In this document: piece after piece, positions 18,644 to 27,961 of the stretch
How positions within the stretch are numbered: position 1 is the stretch's first letter
Layout of the letters: each line of letters opens with the position of its first letter
Source of the DNA: Aquibium sp. A9E412
Lineage (GTDB): Bacteria; Pseudomonadota; Alphaproteobacteria; Rhizobiales; Rhizobiaceae
NCBI RefSeq assembly: GCF_030398335.1
Contig: NZ_JAOAOP010000023.1
Location: 1-54,916 of the forward strand
Direction: 5' to 3'
DNA length: 54,916 nucleotides
Program-made: the position numbers and the translations under genes
Notes under the pieces: generated by a model
Database searches by the model: none
What the model was told of the DNA's origin: nothing
Seen by the model: the letters and a program-made list of their open reading frames with translations, nothing else

Positions 18644-19730
18644 CGGCACGCCCTACCGCACGATCTGGCTGGACGCGGACGGCGAGACGGTCCGCATTCT
18701 CGACCAGACGCTGTTTCCGCACCGCTTCACCACCGCGGCGCTGAGCGACGTGGAGGAGGCCGCGCACGCCATCCGGGCGATGCTGGTGCGCGGCGCGCCG
18801 CTGATCGGCGCCACGGCGGCCTACGGCATGGCGCTCGCCATGCGCGCCGACCCCTCCGACGGCAACCTGGCGGCGGCGGCCGAGCGGCTGGCGGCGACGC
18901 GGCCGACGGCGATCAACCTGCGCTGGGCGCTGACGCGCATGCAGCGGCTTTTGAAGGGGCTGCCGGCCGGCGAGCGGCAGGCGGCGGCCTATCGCGAGGC
19001 GGCGGCGATCTGCGACGAGGACGTGGCGATCAATTCGGCGATCGGCGATCACGGCCTGCCGCTGATCGAGGCGCTGGCGGCCGACAAGGCGCCGGGCGAG
19101 CCGGTCAACATCCTGACCCACTGCAACGCCGGCTGGCTCGCCACCGTCGACTGGGGCACCGCCACCGCACCGATCTACAAGGCCTTCGAGAAGGGCATCG
19201 CCGTGCACGTCTATGTCGACGAGACGCGGCCGCGCAACCAGGGCGCCTATCTGACCGCCTGGGAGCTCGGCAAGCACGGCGTGCCGCACACGGTGATCGT
19301 CGACAATGCCGGCGGCCACCTGATGCAGCACGGCCGCGTCGACATGGTGATCACCGGCACCGACCGCACCACCGCCAACGGCGACGTGTGCAACAAGATC
19401 GGCACCTATCTGAAGGCGCTCGCCGCCGCCGACAACGGCGTGCCGTTCTACGTCGCGCTGCCGACGCCGACCATCGACTTCACCATCGAGGACGGCGTCG
19501 CCGAGATCCCCATCGAGGAGCGCTCGGCCGACGAGGTGCGCTATGTCGGCGGCCGCGGCGCCTCGGGCGCGCTGGAGCGCGTCGACATCCTGCCCGACGG
19601 CTCGAATGCCGCCAATCCGGCCTTCGACGTCACGCCCGGTCGGCTCGTCACCGGACTGATCACCGAGGCCGGCATCTGCGAGGCGAGCCGCGCCGGGCTG
19701 GCCCGGCTGCGCCCCGGCGCGGCCGCCTGA
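18633..19730 (+). CDS. mtnA: S-methyl-5-thioribose-1-phosphate isomerase
   Basis: This 365-residue aldose-ketose isomerase converts methylthioribose 1-phosphate (or 5-deoxyribose 1-phosphate) to the ribulose 1-phosphate. It has [16 protein letters not shown], the catalytic Cys in [28 protein letters not shown], and the catalytic Asp in [20 protein letters not shown]. The isomerase family also includes eIF2B-like and ribose-1,5-bisphosphate isomerases, but the Cys/Asp pair and length fit MtnA. No mtnK, mtnB, mtnC or mtnD is near, so the product probably goes to the aldolase encoded next. Confidence 0.93.
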   Translation: MKIDGTPYRTIWLDADGETVRILDQTLFPHRFTTAALSDVEEAAHAIRAMLVRGAPLIGATAAYGMALAMRADPSDGNLAAAAERLAATRPTAINLRWALTRMQRLLKGLPAGERQAAAYREAAAICDEDVAINSAIGDHGLPLIEALAADKAPGEPVNILTHCNAGWLATVDWGTATAPIYKAFEKGIAVHVYVDETRPRNQGAYLTAWELGKHGVPHTVIVDNAGGHLMQHGRVDMVITGTDRTTANGDVCNKIGTYLKALAAADNGVPFYVALPTPTIDFTIEDGVAEIPIEERSADEVRYVGGRGASGALERVDILPDGSNAANPAFDVTPGRLVTGLITEAGICEASRAGLARLRPGAAA

Positions 19731-19796
19731 CCGCACGCGCCTTCCCAGGACAACGGCCGCGCCGGCCCGGCGCGGCGCCACGCGATCGAGGACACG

Positions 19797-21851
19797 ATGA
19801 AGAGCCTTTGGAACGACGCCGACGCCCGCCGGATCGTCGAGGACTACGCCGCAAGGGGCGTCGAGGAGGGCATGGCGCTGCGCGTCTACACCACCCGGCT
19901 GCTCGGCGGCGTGCCGAGCCTGGTGCTGCACGGCGGCGGCAACACCTCCTACAAGACCGAACGCAGCGACCTGATCGGCGAGCGCCACGAGGTGCTGTGC
20001 GTCAAGGGCAGCGGCTGGGACATGGCGGTCATCGAGCCGGCCGGCCTGCCGGCGGTCAAGCTGGAGCCGCTGCGCCGCGCGCGCCGGCTGGCGCGGCTCG
20101 CCGACGAGGACATGGTGGCGCTGCAGCGGCTCAACCTGCTCGACCCCAAGGCGCCGAACCCGTCGGTCGAGACGCTGCTGCACGCCTACCTGCCGCACCG
20201 CTTCGTCGACCACACCCACTCGACCGCCATCCTGGCGCTGGTCGACCAGGAGGACAGCCGCGCGATCTGCCAGGAGGTGTTCGGCGCGCGCATGGGCTTC
20301 GTGCCCTACATCATGCCCGGCTTCCAGCTCGCCAAGGCGGCGGCGGAGGTCTACGAGGCCGACCCGTCGGTCGAGGGGCTGATCCTCGACAAGCACGGCA
20401 TCTTCACCTTCGGCGACAGCGCCCGCGAGGCCTATGAGCGCATGATCGCGCATGTCACGCGGGCCGAGGCGCACGTCGCGGACAACGGCCGCAGCGTGTT
20501 TCCCGCCGCCGCGCTGCCTGCCGAGACGGCCGCGCCGCAGGCGCTGGCGCCGATCCTGCGCGGCGCGGTGGCCGAAGCGCGCGGCGACGGCCGTTTCACC
20601 CGTTTCGTCGCCGACTTCCGCACCGGCGAGGCGGTGCGCAACTTCGTCGACGGCGCCGAGCTGGCCGACTACGGCACGCGCGGCGTGTCGACGCCCGACC
20701 TGACGATCCGCATCAAGAACAAGCCGCTGATCCTGCCGGCGCCGACGCCCGACGGCCTCGACGCCTGGGCCGAGGAGGCACGCCGCCGCGTCGCCGCCTA
20801 CGCGGACGACTATCGCGCCTATTTCGAGCGCTGCGACGCGCTCGACGACGTCGCGCGCACCATGCTCGACCCGATGCCGCGGCTGGCGCTGGTGCCCGGC
20901 GTCGGCCTGTTCGGCTTCGGCAAGACGGCCAAGGACGCGGCGATCTCGGCCGATGTCGGCGAGATCTGGATCGAGGCTGTGACCGGCGCCGAGCGGCTCG
21001 GCCGCTTCACGCCGCTGCCCGAGGACGAGCTGTTCCGGCTCGAATACTGGTCGCTCGAGCAGGCCAAGCTGGCCGGCGCCAGGACGCTGCCGCTGACCGG
21101 CCAGGTGGCGGTGGTGACGGGCGGCGGCGGCGCGATCGGCGCGGCGACGGCCCGGCTGTTCGCGGCCAACGGTGCGCATGTCGTGGTCGCCGACCTCGAC
21201 CGGACGCGCGCCGAGGCAACCGCCGCGCAAGCCGGCAACGGCGCCGTCGGCATCGCCTGCGACGTGACGGCTGGCGCCGAGGTGGCGGCGCTGTTCGAGG
21301 CCGCGGTCGCACGCTTCGGCGGCGTCGACATCGTCGTGTCGAACGCCGGCGCGGCGATCGAGGGCGAGATCGGCACGCTCGACGACGCGGTGCTGCGGCA
21401 AAGCTTCGAGCTCAACTTCTTCGCCCACCAGGCGGTGGCGCGCGAGGCGGTGCGGCTGATGAAGCTGCAGCGCACCGGCGGCGTTCTCCTGTTCAACGCC
21501 TCCAAGCAGGCGGTCAATCCGGGCGCCAATTTCGGCGCCTACGGCCTGCCCAAGGCGGCGACGCTGTTCCTGTCGCGGCAGTATGCGCTGGAATACGGCG
21601 CCATCGGCATCCGCGCCAACGCCGTCAACGCCGACCGCATCCGCTCCGGCCTGCTGACCGACGCGATGATCGCCAGCCGCGCGCAGGCGCGCAACGTGTC
21701 GGAGAAGGCCTATCTGTCGGGCAACCTGCTCGGCCTCGAGGTGACGGCCGACGACGTGGCGCGCGCCTTCTTGCACCAGGCGCTGGCCGAGCGCACCACG
21801 GCCGACGTGACCACCGTCGACGGCGGCAACATCGCGGCCGCGCTGCGCTGA
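19797..21851 (+). CDS. bifunctional class II aldolase / short-chain dehydrogenase
   Basis: This 684-residue fusion has an N-terminal class II (zinc) aldolase domain (about 1-420) with LVLHGGGNTSYKTE, the metal-binding FVDHTHSTAIL and LDKHGIFTFGD. A C-terminal SDR domain (about 430-684) has VVTGGGGAIGAATARLFAAN, SNAGAAIEGEIG and YGLPKAATLFLSRQYALEYG. Fusions of this kind are known from rhamnulose 1-phosphate degradation (RhaE type). Beside mtnA it more likely splits (methylthio)ribulose or 5-deoxyribulose 1-phosphate into DHAP and an aldehyde, which the SDR half could then oxidise or reduce. The substrate is inferred from context only. Confidence 0.85.
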   Translation: MKSLWNDADARRIVEDYAARGVEEGMALRVYTTRLLGGVPSLVLHGGGNTSYKTERSDLIGERHEVLCVKGSGWDMAVIEPAGLPAVKLEPLRRARRLARLADEDMVALQRLNLLDPKAPNPSVETLLHAYLPHRFVDHTHSTAILALVDQEDSRAICQEVFGARMGFVPYIMPGFQLAKAAAEVYEADPSVEGLILDKHGIFTFGDSAREAYERMIAHVTRAEAHVADNGRSVFPAAALPAETAAPQALAPILRGAVAEARGDGRFTRFVADFRTGEAVRNFVDGAELADYGTRGVSTPDLTIRIKNKPLILPAPTPDGLDAWAEEARRRVAAYADDYRAYFERCDALDDVARTMLDPMPRLALVPGVGLFGFGKTAKDAAISADVGEIWIEAVTGAERLGRFTPLPEDELFRLEYWSLEQAKLAGARTLPLTGQVAVVTGGGGAIGAATARLFAANGAHVVVADLDRTRAEATAAQAGNGAVGIACDVTAGAEVAALFEAAVARFGGVDIVVSNAGAAIEGEIGTLDDAVLRQSFELNFFAHQAVAREAVRLMKLQRTGGVLLFNASKQAVNPGANFGAYGLPKAATLFLSRQYALEYGAIGIRANAVNADRIRSGLLTDAMIASRAQARNVSEKAYLSGNLLGLEVTADDVARAFLHQALAERTTADVTTVDGGNIAAALR

Positions 21852-21853
21852 AC

Positions 21854-21879
21854 GGGCGGCGCGGCAGGCCGCGCCGCCC
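21854..21879 (+). terminator. hairpin after the mtnA-aldolase operon
   Basis: Arms GGGCGGCGCGG (21854-21864) and CCGCGCCGCCC (21869-21879) form an 11-pair GC stem with a 4-base loop, two bases after the stop codon. There is no T-run, so termination would be weak or Rho-assisted. The rest of the 335-base gap to 22187 holds a second small hairpin, GC-rich sequence and an FNR-type box. Confidence 0.5.
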
Positions 21880-22094
21880 CGAAGGGCTTCGGCCTTCCCG
21901 CCCTCCGACGACGACCGGCCGCGGGCCGCGCGGGCATCCGCCGCGCGGCGCAGGTGCCGCGTGCCATGGACGGAGCTGCCGGCCGCGTGGATAGTGTGGC
22001 GACGACCGGCGCCGGCCTTCGTCGAACGGACGACACGAATGTCCGGCACGCTGTGCGCGGGCGACGCGGCCGGGCACCGGGCGGGCGCAGCGCC

Positions 22095-22108
22095 TTGATG
22101 CGGGTCAA
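22095..22108 (+). promoter_or_regulatory. FNR/FixK-type box before the PatZ-like gene
   Basis: TTGAT-GCGG-GTCAA matches the alphaproteobacterial FnrL/FixK consensus TTGAT-N4-(A/G)TCAA. Its centre is 85 bases before the ATG, so activation at -41.5 would give a leader of about 44 bases. The -10 expected 32 bases downstream is poor in sequence. Confidence 0.6.
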
Positions 22109-22186
22109 GGCGGACGGCGCCGGGCGCGGCCATCGGCCGCCCGGACCACGGCGCGGGCGCGGACCAGAGCGAGAGGGCGAGACGGC

Positions 22187-24868
22187 ATGACGATCCGGAA
22201 CCTGGAATACGCCGCGCGGCCGCAGTCGGTCGCCGTCATCGGCGCCTCGCGGCGCGAGGGCTCGGTCGGCAACATCGTGATGCGCAACATCATCGAGGGC
22301 GGCTTTGCCGGCGACATCCTGCCGGTCAATCCGAAATATGGCGAGGTGTGGGGGCGGCCGTGCCATCGCAGCGTCGCGGCGCTGCCCGGGCCGGCCGACC
22401 TGGCGGTGATCGCCACGCCGCCCGACACCGTGCCGGGCGTCGTCGCCGCGCTCGGCGAGAAGGGCACGCGGGCGGCCGTCGTCATCACTGCCGGGCTGAC
22501 GCGCGAGAACGGCCTGCGCCAGGCGATGCTCGATGCCGCGAAGCCCCACATGCTGCGCCTGATCGGCCCCAACACCGTCGGCCTGATCGTGCCGCCGGCG
22601 CGGCTCAACGCCAGCTTCGCGCACATGGCGCCGGCCGAGGGCGGGCTGGCGCTGCTGTCGCAGTCGGGCGCCATCGCCACCTCGCTGGTCGACTGGGCGG
22701 CGGAGGAGAATGTCGGCTTCTCGCACATCGTGTCGCTCGGCGACATGGCCGACGTCGATGTCGGCGACTATCTCGACATGCTGGCCGGCGACGCGCGCAC
22801 GCGCGCCATCCTGATGTATCTGGAAAGCATTCCGAACCCGGCCAAGTTCATGTCGGCGGCGCGCGCGGCGGCCCGCATCAAGCCGGTGATCGCCATCAAG
22901 TCGGGCCGCCACGAGCAGTCGGCCAGGGCCGCCGCCACCCACACCGGCGCGCTGTCGGGCGCCGACCGGGTGGTCGACGCGGCGCTGATGCGCGCCGGCA
23001 TCCTGCGCGTCAAGGAGCTGGCGGAGCTGTTCCACGCGGCCGAGATCCTGGCCCGCTTCCGGCCTGTCGAGCACGCCCGGGTCGGCATCGTCACCAATGG
23101 CGGCGGCGCCGGCGTGCTCACGCTCGACCGGCTGATCGACCGGGCAGGCGCGCTGGCCGAGCTGTCGGAGACGACGATGGCGACGCTCGACGCCGCGCTG
23201 CCGGCCAACTGGTCGCGCGCCAATCCGGTCGACATCATCGGCGACGCGCCGGCCGAGCGCTACGCCCACGCGGTCGCCGCCGTGGCGGCCGATCCCGGCG
23301 TCGACGCGCTGCTCGTGCTCAACTGCCCGACCGGGCTCGCCTCGCCGATCGAGGCGGCGGAGGCGGTGGCCGGGCTGGCCAGCAAGGGCACGATCTCCGG
23401 CAAGCCGGTGCTGACCTGCTGGCTCGGCGCGGCGACGGCGCGCGGCGGCCGCCACCTCTTGCAGAACGCCGGCGTGGCGAGCTTCGAGACGCCCGACGAC
23501 GCGGCGACGGCGGTCGGATACCTCTACAACTGGTCGCAGCGCCAGCGCGCCCTGACGCGCGTGCCGTCGAGCGGCACGGCCGATGTCGCCGGCGACCGCG
23601 AGCGGGTGCTGGCGATCTTCCGCAAGGCCGCCGCCGAGGGCCGCCGGGTGCTGACCGAGCCGGAGGCCAAGGCCGCCGTCGAGGCCTACGGCATCGCCGT
23701 GCCGAAGACGGTGGTGGCGGAGACGCCCGAGGCGGTCGAGGAGGCGGCCGCAACGCTGCTGGCGACCGGCGGACGGCTGGTCGTCAAGCTGGTGTCGAAG
23801 GCGATCAGCCACAAGTCCGACGTCGGCGGCGTGGTGCTCGGGCTGGAGACGGCGGCGGCAGCGCGCGAGGCGGCCGAGGCGATCGGCGCGCGCGTCGCCA
23901 AGGCGCGGCCCGACGCCGACATCCAGGGCTTCGCCGTGCAGCCGATGGTCGAGCGGCGCCACGCCCACGAGGTCATCGTCGGGCTGAGCCGCGACCCGAT
24001 CTTCGGCCCGGTCATCCTGTTCGGCGCCGGCGGCACGGCGGTCGAGGTGGTGGCCGACACCGCCGTGGCGCTGCCGCCGCTCGACGACGTGCTGGCCGGC
24101 GACGTGATCGACCGCACGCGCATCGGCCGGCTGCTGGCCGGCTACCGCGACCGCGCGCCGGCCGACCGGGCGGCGCTGCTGCGCACGCTCAACGCGGTGT
24201 CGCGGATGATCGTCGACCTGCCCTGCCTGGCCTCGATGGACATCAACCCGCTAATCGCCGACGCCAACGGCGTGGTGGCGCTCGATGCGCGCATCGAGAT
24301 CGCGCCCGACGAGATCGACCGGCCGGCGCCGAACCCCGACCTCGCCATCCGGCCCTATCCCGAGGGCTGGGACCAGGCGGTCGAGCTCGACGGCCACCGC
24401 TATCTGCTGCGGCCGGTCAAGCCGGCCGACGTGGCGCTCTACCCGCCCTTCGTGGACAAGCTTTCCGCGCACGACATCCGGCTCCGCTTCCTGGCGCCGC
24501 GCAAGCATTTTCCCGACCAGATGCTCTTGCGCCTGACGCAGCTCGACTACGCCCGCGACATGGCCTTCGTCGCGCTCGAGGCCGACGGCGGCGCGCTCGC
24601 CGGCATCGCCCGGCTGTCCTGCGCCCCGGACGGGCTGACGGCCGAGTACGGCCTGATCGTGCGCACCGACCTGCAGGGCCACGGCCTCGGCTGGGCGCTG
24701 CTCGCCAGGCTGATCGACTATGCGCGCGCCACCGGCATCGGCACCATCGAGGGCATGATCCTGAGCGAGAACGTCAAGATGCTGGCGATGTGCCGCGAGT
24801 TCGGCTTCAAGCTGTCGCGCCACCCGAACGAACCGGGCCTGTCGCTCGCCCGGCTGACGCTCAACTGA
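22187..24868 (+). CDS. PatZ/Pka-like protein: acyl-CoA synthetase (ADP-forming) fused to GNAT acetyltransferase
   Basis: This 893-residue protein has the domain order of E. coli PatZ: CoA-binding domain (SVAVIGASRREGSVGN, residue 14 on), two succinyl-CoA-ligase-like domains (LLSQSGAIATSLVDWAAE), ATP-grasp domain (about 480-700, with VKLVSKAISHKSDVGGV), and a C-terminal GNAT domain (about 725-893, with RTDLQGHGLGWALLARLIDY). PatZ acetylates lysines, for example of acetyl-CoA synthetase; the ligase half is often inactive. An FNR-type box upstream suggests expression at low oxygen. Its stop overlaps the convergent gene by eight bases. Confidence 0.85.
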   Translation: MTIRNLEYAARPQSVAVIGASRREGSVGNIVMRNIIEGGFAGDILPVNPKYGEVWGRPCHRSVAALPGPADLAVIATPPDTVPGVVAALGEKGTRAAVVITAGLTRENGLRQAMLDAAKPHMLRLIGPNTVGLIVPPARLNASFAHMAPAEGGLALLSQSGAIATSLVDWAAEENVGFSHIVSLGDMADVDVGDYLDMLAGDARTRAILMYLESIPNPAKFMSAARAAARIKPVIAIKSGRHEQSARAAATHTGALSGADRVVDAALMRAGILRVKELAELFHAAEILARFRPVEHARVGIVTNGGGAGVLTLDRLIDRAGALAELSETTMATLDAALPANWSRANPVDIIGDAPAERYAHAVAAVAADPGVDALLVLNCPTGLASPIEAAEAVAGLASKGTISGKPVLTCWLGAATARGGRHLLQNAGVASFETPDDAATAVGYLYNWSQRQRALTRVPSSGTADVAGDRERVLAIFRKAAAEGRRVLTEPEAKAAVEAYGIAVPKTVVAETPEAVEEAAATLLATGGRLVVKLVSKAISHKSDVGGVVLGLETAAAAREAAEAIGARVAKARPDADIQGFAVQPMVERRHAHEVIVGLSRDPIFGPVILFGAGGTAVEVVADTAVALPPLDDVLAGDVIDRTRIGRLLAGYRDRAPADRAALLRTLNAVSRMIVDLPCLASMDINPLIADANGVVALDARIEIAPDEIDRPAPNPDLAIRPYPEGWDQAVELDGHRYLLRPVKPADVALYPPFVDKLSAHDIRLRFLAPRKHFPDQMLLRLTQLDYARDMAFVALEADGGALAGIARLSCAPDGLTAEYGLIVRTDLQGHGLGWALLARLIDYARATGIGTIEGMILSENVKMLAMCREFGFKLSRHPNEPGLSLARLTLN

Positions 24869-26441
24869 CGCCGCGCCGGCCGGCCGGCGCGGCGGCCGCC
24901 CCCTCGCCCTCCGGCCGTTCCTCGCCGAGCGCGGCGCGGATCGCCGCGACGCTGTCGGCGACCGGCCGCGCGGCGTCGACAGCCAGCCAGTCGACGGCGC
25001 CGGGATCGCGCGCGAGCTGGCGCTCGAGCACGGCGACGGTGGCGTCCGACGGCCCCTTGGCGCGGGCGGCGACGCGGGCGCGCAGCGTCTCGGCCGGCGC
25101 GGCGAGCCACACGCCGAGGAAGGCCACGCCGGCCGCCGCGGCCCGGGCGGCGACGGCGGCGCGACGCGCCGGCCGATCGTAGACCGCGTCGGCGACGACG
25201 GCGACGCCGTCGGCGGCAAGCGCCGCGGAGCGCCGCGCGAGCGCGTCATAGACCCGCTCGGAGACCTCCGAGCCATAGGCCGCATCGGGCAGCCGCGTCG
25301 CGCTCGCAACGCCGTGCATCGCCTTGCGAATGCGGTCGCTCTCGTAAAGCCGCGCGCCGGGCGGCGGGCCGACATGCGGCGCCAGCGCCTCGGCGACGGT
25401 CGACTTGCCCGAGCCGCTGAGCCCGCCGATGGCGACGACGCATCCCCGGCCCGGGACGAGCAGCGCCTGCGCCAGCGCGAAATAGGCGCGCGCGGTGCGC
25501 GCCAGCCGGCCGTCGGCGTCGCCGCTCTCGTCCGCCTGGGTCGCCGTCACGTGCGCCCGCACGGCCGCGCGCACGGCCATGAAGAAGGGCAGCAGCACGA
25601 AGCCGTCCTCGTCGCCGGTGACGTCGAGATAGCGGTTGACGACCAGGCTGGCGAAGGTCGGCAGCTCGCGATGCCACAGGTCCATCAGCAGGAAGGCGAG
25701 GTCGTAGAGCGTGTCGACCGTGGCGATGCGGTCATTGAACTCGATGCAGTCGAAGAGCTGCGGCCGCCCCTCGAACAGGCAGATGTTGCGCAGATGCAGG
25801 TCGCCGTGGCAGCGCCGCAGGCGGCCGGCCGCCGCGCGCCGGTCGAGGCGCCCGGCATGGCCCTCCAGCGCGCGGCGGAAGCGGGCGTCGAAGGCGGCCA
25901 CCTCGTCGTCGCCGAACACGCGGCTGGTGGCGAAGCCGGCGGCGTTGATGTCGAGCACGCCCCGCATCACGTCGGCACCGCCCTCGCCCTCGACCACCGG
26001 CGCGGCGGCGTGGAAGGCGGCGATCTCCGCGGCCAGCCGGGCCATCAGCGGCGCGTCGAGCCGCCCCTCGCGGGCCATGCGGTCGAACAGCGCGTCCTGG
26101 GGAAACCGCGTCATCTCGACGACCGCATCGACCGTCGCGCCGTCGCCGTCGAAGGCCAGCCCGCCGTCGGCCTCGCGCGTGATGCGGCGCACGCCGCGAT
26201 AGAGCGACGGCGCCGTGCGGCGGTTGAGCGCCACCTCCTTCTCGCACGCCGCCAGCCGCAGCGCCGGCGTCGAGAAGTCGGCATAGGGCAGCAGCACCGC
26301 GCGCTTCAGCTTGAAGGCGCGCGCGCCGGCCAGAAAGATGACGGAGATGTGCGTCTCCATCACCTCCACCGCGCCGTCGAGGCCGTGGCTCTCGGGCCGG
26401 CGGAGGAAGGCGACGGTCGGCGCCTGGTCCTCGACGATCAC
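24861..26441 (-). CDS. bifunctional aminoglycoside-phosphotransferase-like / P-loop kinase protein
   Basis: This 526-residue protein has an N-terminal kinase-like domain (about 1-320) with RRCHGDLHLRNICLF and LFDCIEFNDRIATVDTLYDL, as in APH-fold enzymes. A C-terminal P-loop domain has GGLSGSGKSTVAEALA and YESDRIRKAMHG, like gluconate or zeta-toxin-type kinases. This combination is a known family of unknown substrate; drug resistance should not be inferred. The GTG at 26441 has an ideal GAGGAGG five bases upstream and is preferred over longer frames that run into the next gene. Confidence 0.78.
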   Translation of the reverse strand: MIVEDQAPTVAFLRRPESHGLDGAVEVMETHISVIFLAGARAFKLKRAVLLPYADFSTPALRLAACEKEVALNRRTAPSLYRGVRRITREADGGLAFDGDGATVDAVVEMTRFPQDALFDRMAREGRLDAPLMARLAAEIAAFHAAAPVVEGEGGADVMRGVLDINAAGFATSRVFGDDEVAAFDARFRRALEGHAGRLDRRAAAGRLRRCHGDLHLRNICLFEGRPQLFDCIEFNDRIATVDTLYDLAFLLMDLWHRELPTFASLVVNRYLDVTGDEDGFVLLPFFMAVRAAVRAHVTATQADESGDADGRLARTARAYFALAQALLVPGRGCVVAIGGLSGSGKSTVAEALAPHVGPPPGARLYESDRIRKAMHGVASATRLPDAAYGSEVSERVYDALARRSAALAADGVAVVADAVYDRPARRAAVAARAAAAGVAFLGVWLAAPAETLRARVAARAKGPSDATVAVLERQLARDPGAVDWLAVDAARPVADSVAAIRAALGEERPEGEGAAAAPAGRRGVS

Positions 26442-26514
26442 GGCGACCTCCTCGATGCTGCCCGAGACAACGCCCGGGCTGCCGCGCGCGGTTCCGCCAC
26501 GGCGGGCGGACCGC

Positions 26515-26901
26515 TCAGAGCTTCTCGACCAGGGTGACCTGGAAGGTGTGCATGGCCCCGTCGCTGCGGACCGACACGTACTCGCCCGGCACGAAACGCT
26601 CCTCGCCGAGGCGGAAGCCGATCTCGTCGTCGTCCTCGCCCTCGGCATAGTCGAAGTACCAGGTGCCGCCCGGCTTGCGCCGCAGCCTGCCGATCAGGTC
26701 CTCCGCGCCCGGCCGGAAGCGGCGCACGCGACAGGCCTCCTGGTGCTTCTTCCACTGCGCGGCGTCGAGCCGGCCCTCGGCGTCGAGCGGCACGACGAGG
26801 TCGTAGCCGTCGCCGCGGTCGCCCATCGGGTGGCCCTTCTCGCGCGCCAGTTCCATGCGCACGTGGCGGAAGTCTTCGGTGCGTTCGCTCGCTGCTGACA
26901 T
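26515..26901 (-). CDS. conserved hypothetical protein
   Basis: This 128-residue soluble, acidic-basic mixed protein is not recognised. It contains GDGYDLVVPLDAEGRLDAAQWKKHQEACRVRRF in segments, then GGTWYFDYAEGEDDDEIGF and a C-terminal beta-rich EYVSVRSDGAMHTFQVTLVE. No membrane segment or signal peptide is seen. ATG is at 26901, with GAGGA 10-14 bases upstream. An FNR-type box lies 59-72 bases upstream, between this gene and the divergent universal stress gene, so it may share low-oxygen control. Confidence 0.65.
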   Translation of the reverse strand: MSAASERTEDFRHVRMELAREKGHPMGDRGDGYDLVVPLDAEGRLDAAQWKKHQEACRVRRFRPGAEDLIGRLRRKPGGTWYFDYAEGEDDDEIGFRLGEERFVPGEYVSVRSDGAMHTFQVTLVEKL

Positions 26902-26959
26902 CGGTGTCGATCCTCGTTTGCGTCCTGCCCAAGCCATAGGCCGGCCGGCGCGCGTCTCC

Positions 26960-27001
26960 TTGATGCGGATCAAAGGATCGACCGACGCGAGACGGCACAA
27001 T
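26960..27001 (+). promoter_or_regulatory. FNR/FixK-type promoter of the universal stress gene
   Basis: A perfect palindromic box TTGAT-GCGG-ATCAA (26960-26973) is followed by CACAAT (26996-27001). The distance from box centre to -10 centre is 32 bases, exactly the spacing of class II FNR activation. This predicts a start near 27008 and a leader of about 65 bases for the universal stress gene. Because the box is symmetric it could also act on the leftward gene. Confidence 0.72.
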
Positions 27002-27072
27002 CCGTGGCGGCCCGTGCCCTTCGGGGCCGGCAGCGCGGCGCGGCCGCACGCTCCATGACAAGGATAGTACCC

Positions 27073-27897
27073 ATGCCCTTCAAGTCTCTTCTGTGTGTGC
27101 TCGGCGTCGACCAGTCCGACCGCGACCTCGATCTGGCGCTCGAGCTGGCGCGCGAGGCCGACGCGCATCTGTCGGTGCTGATCGTCGCGCTCGCGCCGCC
27201 GCCGCCCGGCGGCGAGTATGCCGCGGTCGCCTCCGACGTGTGGATGCAGGAGCGCGACAACGACCGCGCCGCGCTCGACGCGCGCATGGCCGCCGTGTCC
27301 GAGCGGCTCGCCGGGTTCGACGTGTCGAGCGACGTCGACAGCGCCTATCCCGAAAAGAGCCAGGCCGACGACGTGGTCGGCCGGCGGGCGCGCTATGCCG
27401 ATCTCATCGTCATCGGACCGGAGCTCGCCACGCGCCCCAACCTGAAGACCGCGACGGTGAACGCGGGTCTGTTCGAATCCGGCCGGCCGGTGCTGCTGGT
27501 GCCGGAGGGCAAGCGCGCGACGCTCAAGCCCGCCACCGTGCTGGTCGCCTGGGACAGCGGCGTGGAGGCGGCGCGCGCCGTGCGCGAGGCGCTCGACCTG
27601 ATGGCCGGCGCCACGGACGTGCGCGTGACGATGGTCGATCCGGCCGGCGACGCGCCGGAGCCCGGCGCCGATCTCGCCGCCTATCTGGCGCGCCACGGCG
27701 CCAGCGTCGCCGTCGACCGGCTGCCGAGCTGCGGCCACACGGTCGCCGAGGTTCTCACCCAGCATGCCGGCGACCTGTCGGCCGACCTGGTGGTGATGGG
27801 CGGCTACGGCCATTCGCGGCTGCGCGAGCGGGTGTTCGGCGGCGTGACGCGCTCGATGGTCGAGGCGCCCGCCGTGCCGGTGCTGATGGCCCGCTGA
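27073..27897 (+). CDS. tandem universal stress protein
   Basis: This 274-residue cytoplasmic protein has two UspA-like domains. The first (about 1-145) has a degenerate nucleotide site. The second (about 150-274) keeps the ATP-binding pattern in VMGGYGHSRLRERVFGGVTRSM. ATG at 27073 has AAGGA eight bases upstream; an ATG at 27055 has none. It is preceded by an FNR-type promoter and followed 64 bases later by a P-type ATPase, a pairing seen in oxygen-limited stress regulons. Confidence 0.88.
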   Translation: MPFKSLLCVLGVDQSDRDLDLALELAREADAHLSVLIVALAPPPPGGEYAAVASDVWMQERDNDRAALDARMAAVSERLAGFDVSSDVDSAYPEKSQADDVVGRRARYADLIVIGPELATRPNLKTATVNAGLFESGRPVLLVPEGKRATLKPATVLVAWDSGVEAARAVREALDLMAGATDVRVTMVDPAGDAPEPGADLAAYLARHGASVAVDRLPSCGHTVAEVLTQHAGDLSADLVVMGGYGHSRLRERVFGGVTRSMVEAPAVPVLMAR

Positions 27898-27961
27898 GGC
27901 CCGCCCGCCGGCCGGGCCGGCGCACATGCGGCCGCGAGCGGCCGCGCCGAGACCCCTTGTG

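Noticed and set aside
18537-22133. A 1198-codon leftward open frame opposite mtnA and the aldolase-SDR gene
   Set aside because: It is the antisense of two well-supported genes with conserved catalytic motifs; its translation is low-complexity.
24861-26441. Aminoglycoside resistance gene
   Set aside because: The APH-like half belongs to a housekeeping-type fusion with a P-loop kinase; nothing indicates antibiotic modification.
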